Notes: generated by a model from the letters alone, not told the origin. DNA of 64,000 nucleotides from Streptomyces finlayi (GCF_014216315.1 NZ_CP045702.1:3038001-3102000); one strand, 5' to 3'. Positions 48,443 through 58,153 are shown, counted from the first letter of the stretch. Made by a program: numbers and translations.

Positions 48443-48548
48443 CGCTGTTACTCCTCATTGCTCAATACGTGACGTTAGGCAGGCAAGACCATGCCGTGGG
48501 CCGGCTGCTGCGGGCAAACCGATCTTTGGCAGGTGCGGAGCGGGAGGA

Positions 48549-50090
48549 TCAGAAGAGGTTGACCGCGGCGAACCTGAGGACGAGCTGCGGGGCGCCCGAG
48601 AGGACGATGCCGACGACGGTCGTGAGGATGATCGCCGTGGTGAGGGGGGCCGGGACGCGGACCCTGGGGGTGGCGGGGGCCTCTGTGGCGTCCCCGGGCC
48701 TCTCCGGGGGCCCGAAGAGGATCGCGGTCCACCGGAGGTAGTAGTACAGCGCGATCACGACGTTGACGGCCATCACGACCGCGAGCCAGCCCAGCCCCGC
48801 GTCCACGGCCGCCGAGAACACGGTGACCTTGGCGAAGAGGCCGATGATGCCGGGCGGCAGACCGGCCAGACAGAGCAGGAAGAAGCCCATCGCCAGCGCG
48901 GTGAGGGGGCGGGTTGCGTACAGGCCGCGATAGTCGGAGATCCGGTTGCCCGGGCGCGTACGGGCCACCAGGGCGGCCACCGCGAAGGCGCCGAGGTTCA
49001 CGACGGCGTACATCAGGGCGTACGCGACGGTCGAGCCGATCTGTTCGTCGCTGGAGTACGCGGCGGCGGCGATCGGGACCAGGAGGTATCCGGCCTGGGC
49101 CACGGACGACCAGGCGAGCAGGCGGACGGCGCCGCGGGCGCGGGTGGCGCTCTGGCGGAGGGCGGCGACGTTGCCGATGGTCATGGTGAGCGCGGCGAGG
49201 ACGGCGACGGCCGGGCCCCAGACGTCGGCGTACGACGGGAACGCGATCACGGTGACGAGGATGAGGCCGGAGAACCCGACCGCCTTGCCGACGACGGAGA
49301 GGTACGCGGCGATGGGCAGCGGCGCGCCTACGTAGGTGTCGGGGACCCAGAAGTGGAACGGGGCGGCGGCCGTCTTGAACGCGAATCCGACGAGTGTGAG
49401 GACGACGCCCGTCTTGGCGAGGGTGTCGAACCGGCCCGGCACGTCGTCGAGGCGGGCCGCGATCTCCGTGAGGTGCAGGGTGCCGGTCGTCGCGTACACG
49501 AAGCCGACGCCCAGGAGCATGACGGCGGTGGCGACGACGGAGGACAGGAAGAACTTCAGCGCCGCTTCGGACGAGCGCCGGTCGCCGCGCTTGATGCCGA
49601 CGAGCGCGAACGCGGGGAGCGAGGCGACTTCGAGGGCGACGACGAGCGTGGCGAGGTCGCGGGCGGCGGGCAGGAGCGCGGCGCCGGCGGTGGAGGAGAG
49701 CAGGAGGAACCAGTACTCGCCCGCGGGGAGCTTGCGGGTGTCGTCGAGGGAGAGCAGCGCGGTGAGCAGGGCGCCGCCGAGTACGAGGGCCTGGATGACC
49801 AGGGCGAAGTGATCGGCGGTGTAGCTGCACGCTTCGGTGGTTCCGGAGACGCAGAAGGTGGAACGGTCGCCGGCGCGCAGCGGGACGAGGAAGGCGAGTG
49901 CGGCGACGAGGCCTGCGATGGACGCGTAGCCGAGGAGCGGCTTGCGGCGTTCGCTGATGAAGAGGTCGGCGACGAGTACGCCGAGGGCGACGACGGCGAC
50001 GATGACGGGGGGCGCGATCGCGAGCCAGTCGACGGACTGGACGAGGCTCGTGGTGCTCTCGGCCGCGGTGGTGACGACGGCTGCGGTCAC
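48549..50090 (-). CDS. nuoN: NADH-quinone oxidoreductase subunit N (second, partial nuo set)
   Basis: Antiporter-like proton-pumping subunit of complex I, 513 residues from a GTG that overlaps the nuoM stop (GTGA). About 14 transmembrane helices. It has LKFFLSSVVATAVMLLGVGF, the TM5 Glu in the LVVALEVASLPAFAL region, and GFAFKTAAAPFHFWVPDTYV. It is the last gene of a ten-gene cluster. Confidence 0.93.
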   Translation of the reverse strand: MTAAVVTTAAESTTSLVQSVDWLAIAPPVIVAVVALGVLVADLFISERRKPLLGYASIAGLVAALAFLVPLRAGDRSTFCVSGTTEACSYTADHFALVIQALVLGGALLTALLSLDDTRKLPAGEYWFLLLSSTAGAALLPAARDLATLVVALEVASLPAFALVGIKRGDRRSSEAALKFFLSSVVATAVMLLGVGFVYATTGTLHLTEIAARLDDVPGRFDTLAKTGVVLTLVGFAFKTAAAPFHFWVPDTYVGAPLPIAAYLSVVGKAVGFSGLILVTVIAFPSYADVWGPAVAVLAALTMTIGNVAALRQSATRARGAVRLLAWSSVAQAGYLLVPIAAAAYSSDEQIGSTVAYALMYAVVNLGAFAVAALVARTRPGNRISDYRGLYATRPLTALAMGFFLLCLAGLPPGIIGLFAKVTVFSAAVDAGLGWLAVVMAVNVVIALYYYLRWTAILFGPPERPGDATEAPATPRVRVPAPLTTAIILTTVVGIVLSGAPQLVLRFAAVNLF

Positions 50091-51667
50091 GACTTGCCTC
50101 CTGCGAGGAGCTTCTGCACGGCCGGGTCGGTGAGGCCGAGGAGGACGGCGGGCCAGAGTCCGGCGAGGACGGTGAGGGCGACGAGTGGGGTCCAGGCGGC
50201 GAACTCGTAGGTCTGGATGTCCGCCACGGGCGGCTGCTCCTGGTGCTGGGCGGGCTCGCCCATGCACACACGGCGAACGACGAGCAGCATGTACGCGGCG
50301 GTGAGCAGTGTGCCGAGGGCGCCGATCGCCATGAAGGTGCGGAAGGCGGGCCGGCTGAGCCCGTCGGCGGGGTCGAACGCGCCGAACAGGGTGAGCATCT
50401 CGCCCCAGAAGCCGGCCAGGCCGGGAAGGCCGAGCGAGGCGACGGCGGCGAAGGCGAGGAGGGCGCCGAGGCGGGGGGCGCGGCCGTAGAGCGCGGCTCC
50501 GGTCGCACCGGCGAGGGTGTCGAGGTCGGCGGTGCCGTACCGGTCCTTGACCGCGCCGACCAGGAAGAACAGCAGGCCGGTGATGAGGCCGTGCGCGATG
50601 TTGGCGAACAGCGCGCCGTTGACGCCGGTGGGGGTCATGGTCGCGATGCCGAGCAGGACGAAGCCCATGTGGCCGACGGAGGAGTAGGCGATCAGGCGCT
50701 TGAGGTCGCCCTTGGCGCCCGGGCGGACGAGGGCGAGGCAGGCGAGCGATCCGTAGATGATGCCGACCACCGCGAACGCGGCCAGGTAGGGCGCGAAGGT
50801 GTGCATCCCGTCGGGGGTGACGGGCAGCAGGATGCGGACGAAGCCGTACGTGCCCATCTTCAGCAGGACGCCCGCGAGCAGGACCGATCCGACGGTCGGG
50901 GCGGCGGTGTGGGCGTCGGGGAGCCAGCTGTGCAGCGGCCACATCGGGGTCTTCACGGCGAGGCCGATCCCGATGGCCAGGACGGCGATGACCTGCACGG
51001 ACGAGGTGAGCCCACGGCCGTTGTCAGTGGCGAGTGCCACCATGTCGAAGGTGCCGCTCTTCAGACCGATGAGGAGCAGGCCCAGCAGCATGATCACTGA
51101 GCCGAGCAGTGTGTAGAGGATGAACTTCCAGGCGGCGGCCTGCTTCCTCTCGCCGCCCCAGCGGGCGATGAGGAAGTACATCGGGATGAGCACCATCTCG
51201 AACGCCAGGAAGAACAGCAGCAGGTCGAGGACGGCGAAGGTCGCGAGGGTGCCGGACTCCAGGACGAGGACCAGTGCGACGAATGCCTTCGGGGAGGGGC
51301 CCGCCGGCATCTTGAAGTAGCTGTACAGCGCGCAGAGGAAGGTCAGCAGCGCGGTCAGGACGAGGAGGGGGAGCGAGATGCCGTCCACACCGAGGTGGAT
51401 CCGGACGTCCAGCGCCGGGATCCAGCTGATGTCCGTACCGGCCTGCATCTTCGACGGGTGGTCGTGGTCGAAGCCGATGGCCAGGACGATCGCCGCGAGG
51501 AGGACCACGCCGGTGACGGTCACTCCGTGGCGGAGCACGGCCTGGCCGGGGTTCTTCCCCCTGAGGCCGGGCGGGGCGGGGAGCAGGGCCGCCGCGGCGC
51601 CGAGCAGCGGGGCGACGACGATGAACGCGAGAAGGAACTGCATCACTGATTCGCTGATATCGATCAC
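50087..51667 (-). CDS. nuoM: NADH-quinone oxidoreductase subunit M
   Basis: Antiporter-like subunit, 526 residues from a GTG (an ATG at 51643 is an alternative). It has the TM5 Glu in LFFLAFEMVLIPMYFLIARW, and GIGLAVKTPMWPLHSWLPDA with HTAAPTVGSVLLAG. Its end overlaps nuoN, and it starts 3 nt after nuoL. Confidence 0.94.
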   Translation of the reverse strand: MIDISESVMQFLLAFIVVAPLLGAAAALLPAPPGLRGKNPGQAVLRHGVTVTGVVLLAAIVLAIGFDHDHPSKMQAGTDISWIPALDVRIHLGVDGISLPLLVLTALLTFLCALYSYFKMPAGPSPKAFVALVLVLESGTLATFAVLDLLLFFLAFEMVLIPMYFLIARWGGERKQAAAWKFILYTLLGSVIMLLGLLLIGLKSGTFDMVALATDNGRGLTSSVQVIAVLAIGIGLAVKTPMWPLHSWLPDAHTAAPTVGSVLLAGVLLKMGTYGFVRILLPVTPDGMHTFAPYLAAFAVVGIIYGSLACLALVRPGAKGDLKRLIAYSSVGHMGFVLLGIATMTPTGVNGALFANIAHGLITGLLFFLVGAVKDRYGTADLDTLAGATGAALYGRAPRLGALLAFAAVASLGLPGLAGFWGEMLTLFGAFDPADGLSRPAFRTFMAIGALGTLLTAAYMLLVVRRVCMGEPAQHQEQPPVADIQTYEFAAWTPLVALTVLAGLWPAVLLGLTDPAVQKLLAGGKS

Positions 51668-51670
51668 GGC

Positions 51671-53671
51671 TCACGACCCGGCGTTGACGTTGGCAAAAAC
51701 GACGGCGGCGATCGCCAGGACAAGGGAACCGGCCAGCAGTGCGCTGAGGTAGGTCTGCACGTTTCCGGTCTGGGCGCGGCGGACGGCGGTGCCGAGCCAG
51801 CGCGCGCCGGTGCCGGAGCCGCGTACGTAGGTGTCGACGACTTCGCGGTCCAGGAAGCGGACCAGGCGGGCAGCGGCCTCGACGGGCCGGACGAAGAGCG
51901 TCGTGTACAGCGCGTCGAGGTGGAAGCCGGTGGCCGCGTGGTGGTGGAGCGGTCCGAGCAGCAGCCGTCCGGGGTCCGCGGGGTCGGGGACGTCACCGGT
52001 GGTGCCGTAGGCGGCCCGGTGCGCGGTGAGCGCCTCGATCTCGACGAGCGCCGGTTCGGCGTCGGGGTGGGCGACGACCATGCCGACCGGGGTGCGGGCG
52101 GCGAGGGCCGTGGTGTGGCGCCAGGCGCCGTAGGTGACGAGGCCGCCGACGAGACCGACACCCGTGGAGAGGACGGCGGTGGTGACGGACGGGGTGAGGC
52201 GGTGGCCGTCGAACCAGTCGGTGATCACGCCGACGGTGAGACCGAAGCCGATGGTGGGGAGGGCCAGGAGCCAGAGGACGGAGGTCATCGCGACGGGCTG
52301 CTTGCCGTGGTCGGGGGCTTCGGGGCCTCGTCCCTTGAAGGCGAGCAGCCAGAGGCGGGTGGCGTACGCGGCGGTGAGGACCGCGGCGAGCAGTCCCCCG
52401 ATGAGGATCGTCCAGCCCGCGGCGGCCGGGGCGACGTCACGGTCACCGAGGGCGGCGTGCTCGGCGGCGACGAGCACGGCTTCCTTGGAGAAGAAGCCTG
52501 CGAACGGCGGGATTGCGGCCAGGGCGAGAAGGGCGACGGTCATCGTCCAGTAGGCGTCCGGGATGCGCTTCTTCAGGCCGCCCATGCGGGACATGGCGGC
52601 CAGGGAGTTGGTCCCGGCGGCGTGGATGACGACGCCTGCGGCGAGGAAGAGGACGGCCTTGAAGGCACCGTGCGAGATGAGGTGGAAGACGGCGGCACCG
52701 CGGTCGGCGACGGCCAGGGCGCCCGCCATGTAACCGAGCTGACCGATGGTCGAGTAGGCGAGGACGCGCTTGATGTCGTCCTGTGCGAGGGCGGCGAGTC
52801 CGGAGCCGATCATCGTGACGGCGGCCATCACGGCGAGCACGACCAGCGCCGCGCCGGATGCGGCGAACACGGGGAGGAGCCGGGCCACGAAGTAGATGCC
52901 GGCGGCGACCATCGTCGCCGCATGGATGAGCGCGGAGACGGGGGTGGGGCCGGCCATCGCGTCGGGCAGCCAGGTGTGCAGGGGGAACTGCGCGGACTTG
53001 CCCGCGACGCCCGCGAGGAGCAGGAGGGCGATGAGGGTGGGGTGGTCGAGTCCACCGTTCGCGACGGCGCCGAGGACGCCGGTGATGCGGAAGGTGCCGG
53101 TGTCCGCGGCGAGCGCGAACAGACCGATGAGGAAGGGTACGTCGCCGAGCTTGGTGACGAGGAAGGCCTTGAGGGAGGCGGCGCGGGCTTCCGGCGTCTC
53201 CCAGTAGTGGCCGACGAGGAAGTACGAGCAGATGCCCATGATCTCCCAGCCGACCAGGAGCACCATCAGGTCGCCCGAGTAGACGACGAGCAGCATCGCG
53301 GAGGTGAAGAGGGAGACGAGGGCCGCGTACGAGGGGTAGCGGGTGTCGTCGCGCAGATAGGCGGTCGAGTAGATCTGCACGCAGGTGGCGACGAGGCCGA
53401 CGAGCGCGGCCACGAGGACCGCGAAGCCGTCGAGGTGCAGGGCGAGATCGATCGGTACGGAGCCGGTGGGCGTCAGCTCGGTGGCTGCGTCGATGGCCCG
53501 GCCACCGCCCTGGCGTACGGCGACGACGACGGCGATGAGGGCTGCGGCGAGCGTGGGCAGCACGGCGAGGGGGCGTACGAAGCCGGGTGCCGTGCGGCCG
53601 AGCAGCAGGCCCGCCGCCGCGCCGAGGAACGGCAGGAGGGGGACGAGAACGGCGAGGGTCGTGGTGGTCAC
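51671..53671 (-). CDS. nuoL: NADH-quinone oxidoreductase subunit L
   Basis: Distal antiporter-like subunit with the long lateral helix, 666 residues. It has LMVLLVGWEIMGICSYFLVG (TM5 Glu), GVAGKSAQFPLHTWLPDAMA and GPTPVSALIHAATMVAAGIY. The C-terminal region differs most from the family, as usual. It overlaps nuoK by 4 nt. Confidence 0.94.
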   Translation of the reverse strand: MTTTTLAVLVPLLPFLGAAAGLLLGRTAPGFVRPLAVLPTLAAALIAVVVAVRQGGGRAIDAATELTPTGSVPIDLALHLDGFAVLVAALVGLVATCVQIYSTAYLRDDTRYPSYAALVSLFTSAMLLVVYSGDLMVLLVGWEIMGICSYFLVGHYWETPEARAASLKAFLVTKLGDVPFLIGLFALAADTGTFRITGVLGAVANGGLDHPTLIALLLLAGVAGKSAQFPLHTWLPDAMAGPTPVSALIHAATMVAAGIYFVARLLPVFAASGAALVVLAVMAAVTMIGSGLAALAQDDIKRVLAYSTIGQLGYMAGALAVADRGAAVFHLISHGAFKAVLFLAAGVVIHAAGTNSLAAMSRMGGLKKRIPDAYWTMTVALLALAAIPPFAGFFSKEAVLVAAEHAALGDRDVAPAAAGWTILIGGLLAAVLTAAYATRLWLLAFKGRGPEAPDHGKQPVAMTSVLWLLALPTIGFGLTVGVITDWFDGHRLTPSVTTAVLSTGVGLVGGLVTYGAWRHTTALAARTPVGMVVAHPDAEPALVEIEALTAHRAAYGTTGDVPDPADPGRLLLGPLHHHAATGFHLDALYTTLFVRPVEAAARLVRFLDREVVDTYVRGSGTGARWLGTAVRRAQTGNVQTYLSALLAGSLVLAIAAVVFANVNAGS

Positions 53672-54075
53672 GCGGCGGCCTCAGCCTTCTTTGCCTTCCC
53701 TGCCGGAGCAGTGGCCTGGTCTTCGGTGCCGTGGGGGTCCTCGTCACCGGGGAGCGTCTCGGCCGCGTCGGTCTCGGCGGTGTCGCGGAGACGGTCGACG
53801 TCGGAGCTGCCGCGGTTGCGGTAGACGGCGAGGACGATCGCCATGCCGATGCCGATCTCGGCCGCGGCGATGGCGATGGTGAAGAGCGTGAGGGCCTGGC
53901 CGGTGTGGAGCGCGTCGCGCAGCCACACGTCGAAGGCGACCAGGTTGAGGTTGACGGCGTTGAGCATCAGCTCGACGGACATCAGGACCAGGATCGCGTT
54001 GCGTCGGGCGAGGACTCCGTACAGCCCGGTGCAGAAGAGGAGGGCGGCGAGCACGGCGGGATAGGCGAGGTGCAT
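53668..54075 (-). CDS. nuoK: NADH-quinone oxidoreductase subunit K
   Basis: Small membrane subunit, 135 residues. Three transmembrane helices, with the conserved Glu pair in LVLMSVELMLNAVNLNLVAF and AAAEIGIGMAIVLAVYRNRG. A charged C-terminal extension of about 45 residues (Glu/Asp/Ala-rich, ending KAKKAEAAA) is longer than in E. coli NuoK (about 100 residues in all). Start and stop overlap its neighbours by 1 and 4 nt. Confidence 0.93.
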   Translation of the reverse strand: MHLAYPAVLAALLFCTGLYGVLARRNAILVLMSVELMLNAVNLNLVAFDVWLRDALHTGQALTLFTIAIAAAEIGIGMAIVLAVYRNRGSSDVDRLRDTAETDAAETLPGDEDPHGTEDQATAPAGKAKKAEAAA

Positions 54076-54647
54076 CAGCTCTTGTCCTCTCGGTGGCTCT
54101 TGCCCTCTCGGCCCTTGCGGGACAGGACGATCGCGCCGATGAGGGCGGCGAGCAGCAGGACGGAGAGCGCTTCGAAGGGCAGCACCCAGTGCCGGAAGAG
54201 GAATTCTCCGGTGGCGTCGGTGGAGCCCTGAGCCGGGCCGTCGAGGTCGATCCAGGTGGCGCGGAAGGCGTCGACGACCACCCAGACGAGGGCTGCGGCC
54301 GCTGATCCGGCCACGGCCAGCGCGACCCACCGGTTGCCCGAGTCGGCGTCCGGGGAGCGTCCGATGGGGGCCTTGGTGAGCATCAGCCCGAAGAGGAGGA
54401 GGACGACGACGGAACCGACGTAGATCAGTACCTGCACCCAGGCGATGAACTCGGCGGTGAGCAGGAGGTACTCGACGGCGATGCCGCCGAGTGCCACGAC
54501 GAGCCAGAGTGCGGCGTGCACGAGTTGCTTGGTCGTGACGGTGAGGACGGCGGCGCCGAAGGTGGCGAGGCCGACCAGGAGGAAGGCGATCTCCACGCCG
54601 GTCGGCGAGAGGAATCCGGGGTGGGCCGCGGCGGCTGCGAGAGTCAC
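54075..54647 (-). CDS. nuoJ: NADH-quinone oxidoreductase subunit J
   Basis: Membrane subunit of 190 residues with five transmembrane helices. It has TTKQLVHAALWLVVALGGIA and the TM3 pi-bulge region AEFIAWVQVLIYVGSVVVLL. Overlaps nuoI by 4 nt. Confidence 0.93.
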   Translation of the reverse strand: MTLAAAAAHPGFLSPTGVEIAFLLVGLATFGAAVLTVTTKQLVHAALWLVVALGGIAVEYLLLTAEFIAWVQVLIYVGSVVVLLLFGLMLTKAPIGRSPDADSGNRWVALAVAGSAAAALVWVVVDAFRATWIDLDGPAQGSTDATGEFLFRHWVLPFEALSVLLLAALIGAIVLSRKGREGKSHREDKS

Positions 54648-55273
54648 TCCTGGCCCCCCTGTCCGGGTTCCCCGGTCCGGGTCCGGTGGGCCTGCTCGGC
54701 CTGCTCGGCCTGCTCGGACTGCTCGGACTGCTCGGACTGCTCGGCTTCCTGGGCGGCCCTGAGCTTGTCAGCTGTTTTGCGGGCGGCGGCGAGTTCCTTC
54801 GGCTCCTCGGCTCCCGGGTCGAGCGCCGGGGGTTCCGGCACGGTCCACATCCAGTCGCGGAGCTTGTCGCGCTCGTGGGTGAGTTCGAGGATGTCCGTCT
54901 CCGCGTACTCGAACTCCGGCGACCAGAACAGCGCGTCGAAGGGACAGACCTCGATGCAGATGCCGCAGTACATGCAGAGGGCGAAGTCGATGGCGAAGCG
55001 GTCGAGGACGTTACGGCTGCGCTCGCGACCGCCCTCCACGGCGGCGGGCACCGTCTCCTTGTGGGAGTCGATGTAGATGCACCAGTCGGGGCACTCGCGT
55101 GCGCAGAGCATGCAGACCGTGCAGTTCTCCTCGAACAGTCCGATGACGCCCCGGCTACGGGGCGGCAGTTCGGGCTGGACGTCTGGGTACTGCGCGGTGA
55201 CCGTGCGCTTCGTCATGGTCCGCAGGGTGACGGCGAGGCCCTTGGCCAGGCCGGCGCCGGGGATCGGGGCCAT
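54644..55273 (-). CDS. nuoI: NADH-quinone oxidoreductase subunit I
   Basis: Peripheral ferredoxin-like subunit with two [4Fe-4S] clusters, 209 residues. The Cys motifs are CTVCMLCAREC (51-61) and CMYCGICIEVCP (100-111). The C-terminus has a Glu-Gln-Ser/Ala tripeptide repeat (about residues 178-194) encoded by 9-nt tandem units, an odd extension. Its ATG overlaps the nuoH TAA. Confidence 0.94.
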   Translation of the reverse strand: MAPIPGAGLAKGLAVTLRTMTKRTVTAQYPDVQPELPPRSRGVIGLFEENCTVCMLCARECPDWCIYIDSHKETVPAAVEGGRERSRNVLDRFAIDFALCMYCGICIEVCPFDALFWSPEFEYAETDILELTHERDKLRDWMWTVPEPPALDPGAEEPKELAAARKTADKLRAAQEAEQSEQSEQSEQAEQAEQAHRTRTGEPGQGGQE

Positions 55274-56241
55274 TAGTTGATCGCCACCTTCACGATGCCG
55301 GTGAGCGCGATCTGCGCGAGTGCGAGCGGGATGAGCGTGGTCCAGGCGAGCTTTTGCAACTGGTCCTCGCGGAGCCGGGGGTAGCTGACGCGGAGCCAGA
55401 TGACGACGAAGGCGAGGACGGCGGTCTTGAGGAGGGTCCACACCCAGCCGAGTCCGTCGGCGCCGAGCGGGCCGTGCCAGCCGCCGAGGAAGAGGACGGT
55501 GGTCAGCCCGCAGAGGACGACGATGCCCGCGTACTCGGCGAGCAGGAACAGCGCGAAGCGCAGGCCGGTGTACTCGGTGTAGGCACCGAAGATGATCTCC
55601 GAGTCGGCGACCGGCATGTCGAACGGGGGGCGTTGGAGTTCGGCGAGGCCGGCCACGAAGAAGACCAGGGCTCCGACGATCTGCCAGGGCAGCCACCACC
55701 ACTCGAAGGCGTTGAGGATGCCGGGGAGAGAGACCGTGCCCGCCGCCATGGCCACGGAGGCGGCGGCGAGCAGCATCGGCAGCTCGTACGCGAGCAGTTG
55801 TGCGGCGGTGCGGAGTCCGCCGAGGAGGGAGAACTTGTTGGCCGAGGCCCAGCCCGCCATGAGCGAGCCGAGCACACCGACGCCCATCACGGCGAGCACG
55901 AAGAAGATGCCCGCGTCGACGACCTGGCCCACCGCGCCCTCGCTCGGGCCGATGGGGATGGCGACGAGTACGAGGAGGTACGGGAGGAGGGCGACGGCGG
56001 GGGCGAGCTGGAAGACGCGCCGGTCGGCTTCCGCCGGGACGATGTCTTCCTTCTGCACGAACTTCACGCCGTCCGCGGCGAGCTGGGCCCAGCCGTGGAA
56101 GCCGCCCGCGTACATGGGGCCCAGGCGGCCCTGCATGTGGGCCATGACCTTGTGTTCGGTCTGGCCGACGACGAGGGGGGCGATCATGAAGACCGCGAAG
56201 ACGATGAGGAGCCGGAGGGCGACGTCGAGTACGTCGTTCAC
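55273..56241 (-). CDS. nuoH: NADH-quinone oxidoreductase subunit H
   Basis: Membrane subunit that forms the quinone chamber and links to the antiporter arm, 322 residues from a GTG overlapping the nuoC stop. It has TEHKVMAHMQGRLGPMYAGG, FQLAPAVALLPYLLVLVAIP and LAELQRPPFDMPVADSEIIF (with GAYTEYTGLRFALFLLAEYA), all hallmarks of the family. Confidence 0.95.
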   Translation of the reverse strand: MNDVLDVALRLLIVFAVFMIAPLVVGQTEHKVMAHMQGRLGPMYAGGFHGWAQLAADGVKFVQKEDIVPAEADRRVFQLAPAVALLPYLLVLVAIPIGPSEGAVGQVVDAGIFFVLAVMGVGVLGSLMAGWASANKFSLLGGLRTAAQLLAYELPMLLAAASVAMAAGTVSLPGILNAFEWWWLPWQIVGALVFFVAGLAELQRPPFDMPVADSEIIFGAYTEYTGLRFALFLLAEYAGIVVLCGLTTVLFLGGWHGPLGADGLGWVWTLLKTAVLAFVVIWLRVSYPRLREDQLQKLAWTTLIPLALAQIALTGIVKVAIN

Positions 56242-57527
56242 GCGGTATCGCCTCCGGCGGGGGGTTGGGTGTCGGTCTCGGTGTCCGGGTGCGCGGGGGT
56301 GGCCGTGGGCCGGGGGTCGGCGTCGGCTTCGGCGTCGGCTTCGGCGTCTGTGGGCTCGGGGGTGGGGGCGCTGCGCTGGGCTTCTCCCCTGCCCGCCTCT
56401 TCCCGAACCGGGGGCTCCGCCCCCGGGCCGTCGCTCGTCGATCGCCCGCGAGGCTTGGAGGTGTCCGGGGAGGAGGGCTCGGGAGCCTGCGCAGGCCCGG
56501 AGGTCTCGGCCGGTCCGGGCTCTGCGAGCGGCTCCGCGTGCTTCGACGGCGCGGGCGATCCAGGCTCCGGCGTCGGCTCGGCCGTCGGTTCGGCCTGCGG
56601 TGACGTCTTCGGCGGTTCGGCCGGTCCGGGCTCGGCCGCCGGCTCTGCCTGCTGTGACGGCGAGGGCGGGCTCGTCGTGTTCGTTGGGGTGGCGTCGTGC
56701 CAGGGGGCGTCGGGGGTTCGTGGTGTCGGCGGCGGGGGTGTCGTCGGCTCCTGGCTCGCCGAGCCCTGGGAGACACTCCGGGTGCGGCGGGCAGCGGGAG
56801 CCGGGGGCGTGGGCGCGCCTTCTGCCGCGGGGGCGGTCCGGCGCGCCGGGCGGTCGCCCGCTGCGCGGGCCGCTCTGGCCGGACGGGCCGCGGCAGGGGG
56901 GAGCTGGCCCTTCAGCGGGCCCCATTCGTTGGGGTCCGGGACTCCGGGCGGGAGCATCGTGCGCCGCTTGGGGCCGCCGTGTTCCGACTCGCCAGGCTCC
57001 TTCGCGCCCGGCCACGCCTTGGCCACGCGCGCGGCCAGGACGAAGTCCTTGCGCAGGGGGTGTCCCTCGAAGTTCTCGGGCAGCAGCAGCGGCACCAGAT
57101 GCGGGTGGCCCTCGAAGGCGATGCCGAACATCTCGTGCGTCTCGCGCTCGTGCCAGTCGGCACCCGCGTAGACACCGAGGGCGGTGGGAAGGGAAGGGGC
57201 GTCGTGCGGGACGGTCGTACGGACCATCAGGCGCCGCACCCTGCCGGTGCCGGAGGCCGGACCTGAAGCAGGACCAGTGGCTGTGCCCGGGGCCGCGACA
57301 TGGGCGCAGACCCGGAAACCCTTGTCCGCCTCGTCCACGGCGCTGAGCCAGTCGAAGTAGCTGAGGCCCAGCTCGTCGCGGGCCGTTTCGAGGGCGGCGG
57401 TCCAGGAGGCCGCCGGCACGTCGACGGTGAGCAGGTCGTAGGCGTACTCGGCCGTGGCCTCCGCACCGAAGATCTCGGTGACGGCGTCCGGGAGGCTGTC
57501 GTGGAGACGGGACGCGTCCGCGTTCAC
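56238..57527 (-). CDS. nuoC: NADH-quinone oxidoreductase subunit C with long disordered tail
   Basis: 30-kDa-type subunit, 429 residues. The core is residues 1-190 and has YFDWLSAVDE, HERETHEMFGIAFEGHPHLV and ENFEGHPLRKDFVLA. The remaining 235 or so residues are Pro/Ala/Glu/Thr-rich, of low complexity, with AEPxAEPGPAE-like repeats. There is no NuoD domain: this is not a NuoCD fusion, and no nuoD gene follows. GTG start overlapping the nuoB stop. Confidence 0.9.
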   Translation of the reverse strand: MNADASRLHDSLPDAVTEIFGAEATAEYAYDLLTVDVPAASWTAALETARDELGLSYFDWLSAVDEADKGFRVCAHVAAPGTATGPASGPASGTGRVRRLMVRTTVPHDAPSLPTALGVYAGADWHERETHEMFGIAFEGHPHLVPLLLPENFEGHPLRKDFVLAARVAKAWPGAKEPGESEHGGPKRRTMLPPGVPDPNEWGPLKGQLPPAAARPARAARAAGDRPARRTAPAAEGAPTPPAPAARRTRSVSQGSASQEPTTPPPPTPRTPDAPWHDATPTNTTSPPSPSQQAEPAAEPGPAEPPKTSPQAEPTAEPTPEPGSPAPSKHAEPLAEPGPAETSGPAQAPEPSSPDTSKPRGRSTSDGPGAEPPVREEAGRGEAQRSAPTPEPTDAEADAEADADPRPTATPAHPDTETDTQPPAGGDTA

Positions 57528-58153
57528 TTCGTGCCCTCCGCCGGCGTCGTCGGGGGCGCGACCAGGCCGCTGCGGAGTGCGGCGGCGGAGGGGCGGCCCG
57601 CGTCGGACACGCCGTAACGCTCGGCCAGCGACTCGCGGGCGATCTTCTCCTGGAGCTTGATGATGCCCTGGAGCAGGGCCTCCGGCCGGGGCGGGCAGCC
57701 CGGTACGTACACATCGACCGGGATGATCTGGTCGACGCCCTTCGTCACGGAGTACGAGTCCCAGTACGGGCCGCCGCAGTTGGAGCAGGCCCCGAAGGAG
57801 ATGACGTACTTCGGTTCGGGCATCTGCTCGTAGAGGCGCTTCACGGCCGGGGCCATCTTGTCCGTCACCGTGCCGGACACGACCATGAGGTCCGCCTGGC
57901 GCGGGCCCGGGGCGAAGGGGATCACGCCGAGCCGCATGAAGTCGTGCCGCGCCATGGACGCGGCGATGAACTCGATGGCGCAGCAGGCGAGCCCGAAGTT
58001 GAACACCCAGAGGCTGTAGCGGCGGCCCCAGTTCAGGACCACCTTCATGGGCTCGGGCGCGAGCCGGGACAGCACACCTAGCTTCTTCGGCTCCAGCAGC
58101 GTCGGGTCCGGCAGCGCGACGGGGCCGGGCTGCGGTTCGCTCGTCACGCCCAT
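57524..58153 (-). CDS. nuoB: NADH-quinone oxidoreductase subunit B
   Basis: PSST-type subunit that carries the terminal cluster N2, 209 residues from ATG 58153 (AAGGG upstream; a GTG two codons later also fits). The cluster ligands are in GLACCAIEFI, FGACSNCGGPYWDSYSV and VPGCPPRPEALLQGIIKLQE. It overlaps nuoA by about 10 nt. Confidence 0.94.
   Translation of the reverse strand: MGVTSEPQPGPVALPDPTLLEPKKLGVLSRLAPEPMKVVLNWGRRYSLWVFNFGLACCAIEFIAASMARHDFMRLGVIPFAPGPRQADLMVVSGTVTDKMAPAVKRLYEQMPEPKYVISFGACSNCGGPYWDSYSVTKGVDQIIPVDVYVPGCPPRPEALLQGIIKLQEKIARESLAERYGVSDAGRPSAAALRSGLVAPPTTPAEGTK

Noticed and set aside
48204..53824. Long plus-strand Glu/Gly-rich frames opposite nuoN, nuoM and nuoL
   Set aside because: Antisense shadows of clear nuo genes; no ribosome-binding site or motif.
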